Origin: Gemmatimonadaceae bacterium
GTDB lineage: Bacteria; Gemmatimonadota; Gemmatimonadetes; Gemmatimonadales; Gemmatimonadaceae
Direction of reading: 5' to 3'
Assembly: GCA_024710705.1 (NCBI GenBank)
Contig: JANJUF010000066.1
Span: 1-53,126, forward strand
Length of the DNA: 53,126 bases
The notes below the pieces were generated by a model. That model had not been told where the DNA came from. It did no database searches and was given only the letters and a program-made list of their open reading frames with translations. Of the stretch, positions 40,709 to 47,951 are shown one piece after another. Position 1 is the stretch's first letter. Each line of letters opens with the position of its first letter. The translations under genes were made by a program, and so were the position numbers.

Positions 40709-41923
40709 CTACGCCGCCCGCACCGGCCGCTCGGGAATGTGCCGCTCGATGCCGAGTCCGAGCACGATCGTGAGCCCAGCGAGCGCCGCGCCCGTGTAGA
40801 AGGGCACGCCCTTCCCGAGATAATCGAAGGCGAAGCCGGCCCAGATGGGCCCGATCACGCGCGCGATCCCGCCGAAGGTTTGCTGCACGCCCATGTACAG
40901 CCCGCGCTCGTGGTTGGGGATCACCTGCGAGAGCATCCCCGTCACGCAAGGGAAGGTGAACGCGGTGCCGAGCGGGATGAGTGCCACCGCGAGCGCCAAC
41001 GAGAGCGTGTTGGTGGTGAAGGGCAGCGCCAGCATGCCGAGGGCGAGGAACGCGCCACCATAGCGCGAGAGCCGCGGTTCGTGGTAACGGTCCACTGCCG
41101 GGCCGAGGAGCACCGCCCGCGCGAACACCGAGAGCACGCCGATGTAGACGAAGACCCAGCCGATGGTCGTTTCGTCGATGCCGTGGCGATCGAGGAGGAA
41201 GAGCGCGAGGATCGCCGTCATGCCCTGGAAGGCCCCCATGCCGATGGCGTAGATGAAGATCAGGCGGCTGGCCGGCAGTGCCGGATGCGTCACCACGCGC
41301 GTGAGGGTCTCGCGCGAGCCCGACACCTTGGGGCGGTCGGCCGTCTTCGCGCCGGCGTGCACGTTCGATTCCGAGAGATAGCGCCAGGCAAACACGATGT
41401 TCACGAGCGTGATCATCGCGGCGATCAACCCCGGCCACTCCGTCCCGATGCGCGCGGCGAAGGACCCGATGGCCGGCCCCAACGCCACGCCGGCGTTCGT
41501 TGCCGCCGAGAGCCAGCCCAGGGCCTTCGCCCTATCCTGCGGTTCGGTGGCGTCGGCCACGTAGGCTTGGATGACGCCCACCGTGCCCCCGCCCGCCCCC
41601 TGCACGATGCGCGAGAGGAAGAGGATCTCCAGCGAGCCGGCGTAGGCGAACACGATATACGCGATGCCGCTGCTGATGAGCCCGATGAGCAGGGCGGGGC
41701 GGCGGCCGTAGCGATCGGACACGCGGCCCCAGAGGGGCGCGCTCAACAGCTGCGCCACCGCGAAGCTGGAAACCAGGATGGCGATCACCGTGCCCTCGCC
41801 ACCCATGCCGACGGAATCCATCGCGCGCCACAGCGGACCGTGGCCGACGAAGCGGGTCGCGTAGTACGGGAGCAAGGGGAGCACCATGAGGAGCCCCACC
41901 ATGTCCACGAACGCGGTGACCAT
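40709..41923 (-). CDS. MFS transporter (TetA-like drug:proton antiporter family)
   Basis: A 404-residue secondary transporter with about twelve membrane segments. Family motifs are visible: motif A in APLWGRVSDRYGRRPALL, motif C-like GWLSAATNAGVALGPAIG, and a repeated motif in the second half. It resembles the TetA/multidrug group, but the substrate is unknown. ATG 41923 truncates the first helix; the frame continues upstream through GKLVIL, and a CTG at 41944 lies 6 nt after GAGGGA, so translation may begin there. It is convergent with ndh, with a 12-base gap, and divergent from mlaE. Confidence 0.9.
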   Translation of the reverse strand: MVTAFVDMVGLLMVLPLLPYYATRFVGHGPLWRAMDSVGMGGEGTVIAILVSSFAVAQLLSAPLWGRVSDRYGRRPALLIGLISSGIAYIVFAYAGSLEILFLSRIVQGAGGGTVGVIQAYVADATEPQDRAKALGWLSAATNAGVALGPAIGSFAARIGTEWPGLIAAMITLVNIVFAWRYLSESNVHAGAKTADRPKVSGSRETLTRVVTHPALPASRLIFIYAIGMGAFQGMTAILALFLLDRHGIDETTIGWVFVYIGVLSVFARAVLLGPAVDRYHEPRLSRYGGAFLALGMLALPFTTNTLSLALAVALIPLGTAFTFPCVTGMLSQVIPNHERGLYMGVQQTFGGIARVIGPIWAGFAFDYLGKGVPFYTGAALAGLTIVLGLGIERHIPERPVRAA

Positions 41924-42035
41924 CAGGATGACGAGCTTGCCCAGGGTGCTTCCCTCACGTGGGGCGACTGCCCGAGGCGATGCCCCGCGGCGACCCGAAA
42001 GCTAATGGCCCTCTGGTCGGCCTGCCGCGCAAGGG

Positions 42036-42041
42036 TATACT
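42036..42041 (+). promoter_or_regulatory. -10-like hexamer, leaderless start of mlaE
   Basis: TATACT ends exactly 6 nt before GTG 42048. A TGGTCG sequence lies 16 bases upstream, as it does 17 bases upstream of the methylase -10. This is the best match to the bacterial -10 consensus in the window. Confidence 0.6.
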
Positions 42042-42047
42042 CCAGTC

Positions 42048-42824
42048 GTGATCGAGTCCCTCGGGAATTCCCTGCGACGTGGCCTCGGCACGGTCGGGGC
42101 GGCCAGCCGCCTGACCGTCGAGGCCTTCAAGGCCTTGCGGGACGTGTCCACCTGGGGTCCGAACTTCTCGGCGCAGGCCCGCCAGCTGGGTGTGGATTCG
42201 ATTCCCATCGGCGTCCTGATCGCCGGCTTCACGGGCATCGTGCTCGCCCTCCTGGCCAGCTATAGCTTCACCGGCGCGGTGCCGCGCTACCTCGTGGGAA
42301 CGCTCGTCCAGAAGACGATTATGATGGAGCTGGCCCCGGTGCTCACCGGGTTGGCGTTGGCCGGGCGCGTCGGGGCGAACATCGCCGCCGAGATCGGCAC
42401 GATGCGGGTGACGGAGCAGGTGGACGCCCTGGAGACCCTGGCCTTTGACCCGGTGGCCTACCTTGTCGTCCCCCGGGTGCTGGCCGGGACGCTGATGTTC
42501 CCGGTGGTGGTGGGGGCGGCGATGTTCTTCGGGATGATCGCCGGGTGGGGCGCGTCCCTGCTGTTGCTGGGGCTGTCCACGCCGGAGTTCCTGAAGGGGG
42601 CGCGGCTCTTCTTCGATTCCTTCGACGTGCGCTACGGCTTGGTGAAGGCGGCGAGTTTCGGTTTTGCGGTGACGATCCTGGCCTGCGCGGCGGGCCTCCG
42701 GACGCGTGGTGGGGCGCAGGGCGTGGGCGGTGCGGCCACCCGCGCGGTGGTGCAGTCGGCGGTGATGATCCTCGTCCTCGATGCCTTCTGGGCGATGGTG
42801 TGGCTTCTCGGGAGAGCGCGATGA
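42048..42824 (+). CDS. mlaE: Phospholipid/ MCE ABC transporter permease MlaE
   Basis: A 258-residue inner-membrane permease of the Mla/MCE lipid transport system that moves phospholipids between the two membranes. Five to six hydrophobic segments are present with the conserved MMELAPVLTGLALAGRVGANIAAEIGTMRVTEQVDAL block, which is the MlaE signature. GTG 42048 follows TATACT by 6 nt and lacks a Shine-Dalgarno sequence. The next gene, coupled by ATGA, is the substrate-binding MlaD. The ATPase gene mlaF is not in the cluster. Confidence 0.95.
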   Translation: MIESLGNSLRRGLGTVGAASRLTVEAFKALRDVSTWGPNFSAQARQLGVDSIPIGVLIAGFTGIVLALLASYSFTGAVPRYLVGTLVQKTIMMELAPVLTGLALAGRVGANIAAEIGTMRVTEQVDALETLAFDPVAYLVVPRVLAGTLMFPVVVGAAMFFGMIAGWGASLLLLGLSTPEFLKGARLFFDSFDVRYGLVKAASFGFAVTILACAAGLRTRGGAQGVGGAATRAVVQSAVMILVLDAFWAMVWLLGRAR

Positions 42825-43831
42825 GCAAGCGGGCAAACGACTGGTTGGTCGGCACGGTGGTGCTCGTCACGATGGTCGTGCTGATCGCCGCGACGATGTA
42901 CCTGCAGCAGGCCGAATTGGGGACGCGACGCACCAGCGTCACGGCCCGCTTCCGCGACGTCGGCAACATGCAGGTCGGGAACGTGGTGGTGATCCGCGGC
43001 GTCCAGGCCGGGCGGATTGCGCAGATCTCGCTGGCCGACGAGGGGTGGGTCGCGGTCGAGATGAAGCTGAACGAAGGCATCGAGCTCCCCGCCGATCCGG
43101 TGGTGCTCCTCCAGGCGGCCACGCTCTTCGGCGAATGGCAGGCGGTGATCACGGCCCGCGGTGCAGCTCCGGGAATCCGCGAGGTGCTGATGCAGCTGGA
43201 GGACACGGCGGGGGCGCCTCCGGCCACCCTGCCCGGCGCGGTGCTGCCTGATATCGCGCAGCTGACCTCCGTGGCCGGTGGCATCGCCGGCAACGTGGCC
43301 TCCATCTCCGAACGGGTGCGCCTGGCCTTCGACGACAGTGCCGCCCGCGAGATGCGCGCCACGATCCGCAACTTCAACACGATGTCCACCCAACTCGCGC
43401 GCACGGTGCGCGAGCAGTCGCGCAACCTCGACTCGGTGGCCGTGGACGTGCGCGCCGGCGCCAACGACCTGTCGGCCGGCATGACCTCGCTGCAACGCTC
43501 GCTCGGCCGCCTCGACTCGGCCACCTCGCAGGGGGAGCTCGAGACCATCATCGCCGAGTCGAAGCAGACCGCCACCAACCTCCGCGCCATGAGCGAACGG
43601 CTGGCGGCGATGAGTCTCTCGCTCGAGCGCGCCGAGGCCTCGCTGCGGGGCGTGGTGATCAAGGCCGACACCGTGCTCTCGCGCATCGAGGCGGGCCAAG
43701 GGACCATCGGCCTGCTCGTGAACGACGCATCCTTGTACAGGAACTCGGACTCGCTGGTCATTGACCTGCGCGCCTTCCTCGCCGATTTCCGCCGGAACCC
43801 CAAGCGCTACCTGAACATCAGTATCTTCTGA
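42821..43831 (+). CDS. mlaD: MCE-domain substrate-binding protein MlaD-like
   Basis: A 336-residue protein anchored by one N-terminal transmembrane segment (WLVGTVVLVTMVVLIAATMYL). The MCE domain follows (TSVTARFRDVGNMQVGNVVVIRGVQAGRIAQISL, to about residue 115). The rest is a long helical region (about 150-320), which in longer MCE proteins forms a channel or needle. The C-terminal LLVNDASLYRNSDSLVIDLRAFLADFRRNPKRYLNISIF is the typical end of this group. It binds lipid in the periplasm. The start overlaps the mlaE stop (ATGA). nadB starts two bases after its stop. Confidence 0.93.
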   Translation: MSKRANDWLVGTVVLVTMVVLIAATMYLQQAELGTRRTSVTARFRDVGNMQVGNVVVIRGVQAGRIAQISLADEGWVAVEMKLNEGIELPADPVVLLQAATLFGEWQAVITARGAAPGIREVLMQLEDTAGAPPATLPGAVLPDIAQLTSVAGGIAGNVASISERVRLAFDDSAAREMRATIRNFNTMSTQLARTVREQSRNLDSVAVDVRAGANDLSAGMTSLQRSLGRLDSATSQGELETIIAESKQTATNLRAMSERLAAMSLSLERAEASLRGVVIKADTVLSRIEAGQGTIGLLVNDASLYRNSDSLVIDLRAFLADFRRNPKRYLNISIF

Positions 43832-43833
43832 GG

Positions 43834-45345
43834 ATGGCCGAGCGCATTCGCACGCGGTTCCTCGTTGTCGGATCGGGCATCGCGGGACTGCACACGGCCC
43901 AACGCGCGTCCGACCACGGCGACGTCATCGTCCTCACGAAGCGCACGTTGCGCGACTCGGCGACGGCCTACGCGCAGGGGGGCATCGCCGCCGCGCTCGG
44001 CGCCGGTGACTCCACCGACCTCCACCGCCAGGACACCCTGGCCGCCGGTGCCGCGCTCTGCGATGCGGCGGCCGTGGAAGTGCTGGTGGAGGAGGGCCCT
44101 GCGCGCGTGCGCGAGCTGGCCGAATCGGGCGCCCAGTTCGACCTCGACGCCGACGGGCGCTTCACGTTGGGCAAGGAAGCCGCGCACTCGCGCAAGCGCA
44201 TCGTGCACGCCAAGGGTGACCAGACCGGCGCCGAGGTCGCCCGCGCCCTGATCCATCGCGTGTCGGAGCGCGCGAACATCGACGTGCTCGAGACCGCCCG
44301 CGCGCTCGACCTGATCGTATCCAACGGGCGCTGCTGTGGGGTCAAGGCGAACGTGGCCGGCAAGGCGGTGGAGATCATCGCCGATGCGACGATCCTCGCG
44401 ACCGGCGGCTGCGGGCAGTTGTACCGCCACACCACCAACCCGTTGGTCGCGACCGGGGACGGCTACGCCATCGCCCACCGTGCCGGCGCCAAGGTCGCCG
44501 ACCTCGAGTTCGTGCAGTTCCATCCCACCGCGCTCGACACGCCGGAAAATCCGCTCTCGCTCATCTCCGAAGCGGTGCGCGGCGAAGGGGCGGTGCTGCT
44601 CAACGACCGCGGCACGCGCTTCATGTCGAAGCGCCACAAGCTCGCCGAGCTCGCACCGCGAGACATCGTCGCCCGCGAGATCTTCCGCGAGCAACAGGGC
44701 GGGAGTCGCGTCTGGCTGGACGCGCGCAAGCTGTCACGCACCTTCGCGCGCCGCTTCCCGGGCATCCTCGCGCTCTGCTTGGCCCGCGGCATTGACCCGC
44801 GGCGCGACTTGATCCCGGTGACGCCGGCCGCCCACTACATGATGGGGGGCATCGTCACCGACCTGGCCGGCCGTTCGTCGTTGGCGCGACTCTACGCCTG
44901 CGGTGAAGTCTCGCGCACCGGCGTGCACGGGGCGAACCGGTTGGCCTCGAACTCCCTTCTCGAAGGCCTGGTGTTCGCCGAACGCGTGGCCCGTGATGCG
45001 GTGAATCAGCCGAAGCTGCCACGCGTGCCGCGCCTGGCCGCCTGGAAGGTCTCGCGGCTGGTGGACCGCGGCGCAGCCCAGGTGGCGGCCGACGAAATCC
45101 GCCACGTGATGTGGGCGCACGCCGGGATCGACCGCAATGCGGCGGGGCTCCGCACGGCACGCAAGGCCCTCGATGCCATCCGCGCGCGCCTGGTCCCCGG
45201 GGCCACCGAGGAGCTGAACATGGTCGAGACCGCCCGGCTCATCGTGGACAGCGCGCTGCTGCGCCGCGAGTCGCGCGGCGGGCACTTCCGCTCCGATTTC
45301 CCGAAGCCCAAGAACAAGTGGCGCGGAAAGCACGTCGAGTGGTGA
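43834..45345 (+). CDS. nadB: L-aspartate oxidase
   Basis: A 503-residue FAD enzyme that oxidises aspartate to iminoaspartate, the first step of de novo NAD synthesis. The FAD motif VGSGIAGLHTAQRA is followed by SATAYAQGGIAAALG, HRQDTLAAGAALCD, the HRTNP-like GCGQLYRHTTNPLVATGDGYA, and the catalytic region EFVQFHPTAL with PAAHYMMGGIVTD. The C-terminal helical domain of the fumarate-reductase family is present. It starts two bases after mlaD, so the nad genes may be read from the mlaE promoter as well as their own. Confidence 0.96.
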   Translation: MAERIRTRFLVVGSGIAGLHTAQRASDHGDVIVLTKRTLRDSATAYAQGGIAAALGAGDSTDLHRQDTLAAGAALCDAAAVEVLVEEGPARVRELAESGAQFDLDADGRFTLGKEAAHSRKRIVHAKGDQTGAEVARALIHRVSERANIDVLETARALDLIVSNGRCCGVKANVAGKAVEIIADATILATGGCGQLYRHTTNPLVATGDGYAIAHRAGAKVADLEFVQFHPTALDTPENPLSLISEAVRGEGAVLLNDRGTRFMSKRHKLAELAPRDIVAREIFREQQGGSRVWLDARKLSRTFARRFPGILALCLARGIDPRRDLIPVTPAAHYMMGGIVTDLAGRSSLARLYACGEVSRTGVHGANRLASNSLLEGLVFAERVARDAVNQPKLPRVPRLAAWKVSRLVDRGAAQVAADEIRHVMWAHAGIDRNAAGLRTARKALDAIRARLVPGATEELNMVETARLIVDSALLRRESRGGHFRSDFPKPKNKWRGKHVEW

Positions 45346-45362
45346 GGGCCCTCGCGGGCGGC

Positions 45363-45368
45363 TAGGTT
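45363..45368 (+). promoter_or_regulatory. Possible -10 hexamer before nadA
   Basis: TAGGTT ends 9 nt before ATG 45378, with AAGGA between. Unlike the 6-nt group, this allows a short leader, or the AAGGA may be a Shine-Dalgarno sequence used on a longer nadB-nadA mRNA. Confidence 0.35.
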
Positions 45369-45377
45369 CCAAGGACG

Positions 45378-46400
45378 ATGCCTACCGTGCCGAAGCCTAA
45401 AGCTGACCGAGAGACGGCCGAGCTCACCCGCCGCATCCGCGCGCTCGCCAACGAACGCAACGCCGTCATCCTGGCCCACAACTACGAGCGCCCCGAGATC
45501 CAGGACGCCGCCGATTTCGTCGGCGATTCCCTTGGGCTCTCGCGCGAGGCCGCCAAGACCGACGCCGAGGTGATCGTCTTCTGCGGCGTGCACTTCATGG
45601 CCGAGACGGCGGCCATCCTCTCGCCGAACAAGACGGTGCTCCTCCCCGACCTCGCCGCCGGCTGTTCGCTGGCCTCGACGATTGACGCCGAGCAGTTGCG
45701 CGCGTGGAAGGCCGAGCATCCGGGGGCGGTGGTGGTGTCCTACGTGAACACCTCGGCCGAGGTGAAGGCCGAGAGTGACTACTGCTGCACGTCGGGAAAC
45801 GCGGTGGACGTGATCAACGCCATCCCGGCCGACCAGGAGATCCTCTTCCTTCCCGACATGTTCCTCGGCGCGCACGTGCGCCGCATCACCGGGCGCGACA
45901 ACATCCACGTGTGGATGGGGGAGTGCCACGTGCACGCCGGGATTGATCCCGAGAACATCCGCCTGCAACGGTCGTTGCATCCGGAGGCCGAATTCCTGAT
46001 CCATCCGGAGTGCGGCTGCGCCACGAGCGTGGTCGAGGCCGTGAGTGCCGGCGACGTGGATCCGGAGGGGGTGCACATCCTCTCCACGGAAGGGATGATC
46101 AAGCGCCCGGGGGAGTCCGACGCGAAGACCTTCATCGTCGCCACCGAGGTGGGAATCCTGCATCGGTTGGAGCGGGCGTACCCGAAGAAGAAGTTCTTCG
46201 CGGCGAATGAACGCGCGTCCTGCGCGTACATGAAGGTGACGACCTTGCCCAAGGTGCTGCGGGCGCTCGAGCACCTGGAGCACAGGATCACCGTGCCGCC
46301 GGAGATCGCCGCGCGGGCGAAGCTGGCGATCGAGCGCATGGTGAGCATCGGCGGCTCGCAGGCGACGCCGCCCGGACCAGGGGTGGATCCCGGCGAGTGA
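45378..46400 (+). CDS. nadA: Quinolinate synthase A
   Basis: A 340-residue [4Fe-4S] enzyme that condenses iminoaspartate with dihydroxyacetone phosphate to quinolinate. Candidate cluster ligands are Cys96 (LAAGCSLA), Cys182 (WMGECHVH) and Cys282 (ASCAYMK). The triplicated fold is recognisable by VILAHNYERPEIQDAADFVGDSL and SYVNTSAEVKAESD. AAGGA precedes ATG 45378. The stop overlaps the nadC start. The order nadB-nadA-nadC completes the pathway from aspartate to nicotinate mononucleotide; the iron-sulfur cluster makes it sensitive to oxygen. Confidence 0.97.
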   Translation: MPTVPKPKADRETAELTRRIRALANERNAVILAHNYERPEIQDAADFVGDSLGLSREAAKTDAEVIVFCGVHFMAETAAILSPNKTVLLPDLAAGCSLASTIDAEQLRAWKAEHPGAVVVSYVNTSAEVKAESDYCCTSGNAVDVINAIPADQEILFLPDMFLGAHVRRITGRDNIHVWMGECHVHAGIDPENIRLQRSLHPEAEFLIHPECGCATSVVEAVSAGDVDPEGVHILSTEGMIKRPGESDAKTFIVATEVGILHRLERAYPKKKFFAANERASCAYMKVTTLPKVLRALEHLEHRITVPPEIAARAKLAIERMVSIGGSQATPPGPGVDPGE

Positions 46401-47257
46401 TGCCGCGCGCGCTCGAGTTCCCGCTGCCGGAAGCGGCGCTGCACGCGTTGGTCCGCGCCGCGCTCGAGGAAGACCGCGCCTTCGACGACGTCACCACGAT
46501 CGCGACCGTCTCGCCGGGCCACAAGGCGCGGGCGGACCTCGTGGCGCGCCGCAACGGCGTGCTCTGCGGCGTGCCGCTCGCGATCGCCGCCTTCCGCATC
46601 CTCGATCCCAAGGGCGGCATTCGCGTGGATGCGGTGGACGGCGCCGCGCTCGAGCAGGGCACCATCATCCTCCATCTCTCGGGTGAGGCGCGCGGCCTGC
46701 TCTCGGCCGAACGCGTGGCGCTCAACTTCCTGCAGCGGCTCTCGGGCATCGCCACGCTGACCTCGCTCTACGTGGCGGCGGTTCAGGGCACGTCCGCCCG
46801 CATCCTCGACACACGCAAGACCACGCCGGGATGGCGCATGCTCGAGAAGTACGCCGTGCTGTGCGGGGGCGGCATGAACCACCGCGCGACCTTGGCCGAC
46901 GCCGTGCTGATCAAGGACAACCACCTGGCCGCCTGCGGCGGGGACGTGGGCGTGGCGATCCTCCGCGCCCGCACCCATGCACCGAAAGGCATGCTCATCC
47001 AGGTGGAGTGTGACACCGTCGCCCAGGTGAAGGCGGCCATCGCCGCCGGCGCCGACGCCCTGCTGCTGGACAACATGCCGAACCACGCCCTGCGGGAATG
47101 CGTGCAGCTGGCGCATGGCCACTGCTGGACGGAAGCCTCGGGCGGCGTCTCCCTCGAGACGGTCCGCGGCATCGCCGAGACGGGAGTGGACCGCATCTCG
47201 ATCGGGGCGCTCACGCACAGCGCCCCAAGCCTCGACCTCGCGCTGGATTTCGAGTAG
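46400..47257 (+). CDS. nadC: Nicotinate-nucleotide pyrophosphorylase (carboxylating)
   Basis: A 285-residue quinolinate phosphoribosyltransferase that makes nicotinate mononucleotide. Landmarks are ALEEDRAFDDVTT, LNFLQRLSGIATLT, ILDTRKTTPGWRMLEKYAV, GGGMNHRATLADAVLIKDNHL, and VECDTVAQVKAAIAAGADALLLDNM, with the EASGGVSLE phosphate-binding segment. The ATG at 46400 shares one base with the nadA stop (TGATG); GTG 46397 in the same frame is equally close and would add one residue. Confidence 0.97.
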   Translation: MPRALEFPLPEAALHALVRAALEEDRAFDDVTTIATVSPGHKARADLVARRNGVLCGVPLAIAAFRILDPKGGIRVDAVDGAALEQGTIILHLSGEARGLLSAERVALNFLQRLSGIATLTSLYVAAVQGTSARILDTRKTTPGWRMLEKYAVLCGGGMNHRATLADAVLIKDNHLAACGGDVGVAILRARTHAPKGMLIQVECDTVAQVKAAIAAGADALLLDNMPNHALRECVQLAHGHCWTEASGGVSLETVRGIAETGVDRISIGALTHSAPSLDLALDFE

Positions 47258-47275
47258 GCTGACGACCGCAGTCTC

Positions 47276-47289
47276 TTCTGTCTTCCGTC
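47276..47289. repeat. Pair of heptamers related to (GACGGAA)n
   Basis: TTCTGTC and TTCCGTC are adjacent in the 34-bp spacer before the cytochrome bd remnant. They are the reverse complement type of the heptamer at 7204-7224, with one mismatch in the first unit. Confidence 0.5.
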
Positions 47290-47291
47290 TC

Positions 47292-47790
47292 ATGTCTGAT
47301 CTACTCGCCGCGCGCACCCAGATGGCCCTCAGCCTGGGCTTCCACATCATCTTCGCGGTGCTGGGCATCGGCATGCGGGCGCTGATGGTGCTGGCCGAGC
47401 GGAAATGGTTGAAGACCGGCGACCCGGTGTGGCTCGACCTCGCCAAGCGCTGGAGCAAGGGCACGGCGATCCTCTTCGCCGTGGGCGCCGTGAGCGGCAC
47501 GGTGCTCTCGTTCGAGCTCGGCCTGCTCTGGCCGGTGTTCATGGAATACGCCGGCCCGATCATCGGGATGCCATTCTCGCTCGAGGGCTTCGCCTTCTTC
47601 ACCGAAGCGATCTTCCTCGGCATCTATACTCTACGGGTGGACCAAGCTCTCGCCGCGCGCGCATTGGTGGGCCGGCGGGGCGGTTGTGCTGGTGTCCTCG
47701 CTCTGGTACCTGTTCCGCGTGTTCAAGTCGGATTCGACAAGCGCGTTCGAGCGGGTGGACACGGCCGAGTACGGGGTGCCGGGAGAGTGA
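47292..47790 (+). pseudogene. Broken cytochrome bd oxidase gene (cydA 5' part, frameshift, CydB-like tail)
   Basis: The first 112 codons from ATG 47292 are a good CydA N-terminus: LLAARTQMALSLGFHIIFAVLGIG, then SGTVLSFELGLLWPVFMEYAGPIIGMPFSLEGFAFFTEAIFLGIY. His18 would be a heme ligand. After GIY one extra base (A at 47628) shifts the frame; reading from 47629 restores LYGWTKLSPRAHWW, the expected CydA continuation. Then, instead of the remaining about 300 residues, comes AVVLVSSLWYLFRVFKSD and a stop at 47788-47790, a segment like the C-terminal helix of CydB. Quinol loop and other heme ligands are missing. A deletion joining cydA to cydB, or an assembly join, would explain it. The stop overlaps the next gene's ATG. 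Confidence 0.82.
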
Positions 47791-47951
47791 TGTCGGATTC
47801 CAAGCAGACGACGCGCGACGAGGCCCCGGCTGACGGTCCCGCCCCCGGCGAGACCTGCGACTACTGTGGCTCCACCGCCCTCCGCTGGCGCAAGTGCAAG
47901 CTGATCTGCGACGACTGCCGGCAGATCAACAAGTCCTGCGCGGATCTCTAG
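47790..47951 (+). CDS. Small zinc-ribbon protein
   Basis: A 53-residue protein. The N-terminal half is acidic and probably disordered; the C-terminal half has CDYCGS, then CKLICDDC, giving two CxxC pairs (Cys23/Cys26 and Cys40/Cys43) plus Cys36, suited to bind one zinc ion, and ends KSCADL. Tiny proteins with a YCGS...WRKCKLIC..C pattern and a CADL end are, as far as I recall, common as hypothetical genes in several phyla, function unknown. ATG 47790 shares one base with the stop of the cytochrome bd remnant and GGGAG lies six bases upstream. Its stop shares the CTAG of 47948-47951 with the convergent DUF255 gene. Confidence 0.75.
   Translation: MSDSKQTTRDEAPADGPAPGETCDYCGSTALRWRKCKLICDDCRQINKSCADL

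Noticed and set aside
47405-47833. Separate 142-codon gene
   Set aside because: It is a third-frame shadow over the CydA remnant; the product is Arg/His/Gly-rich with no motif.
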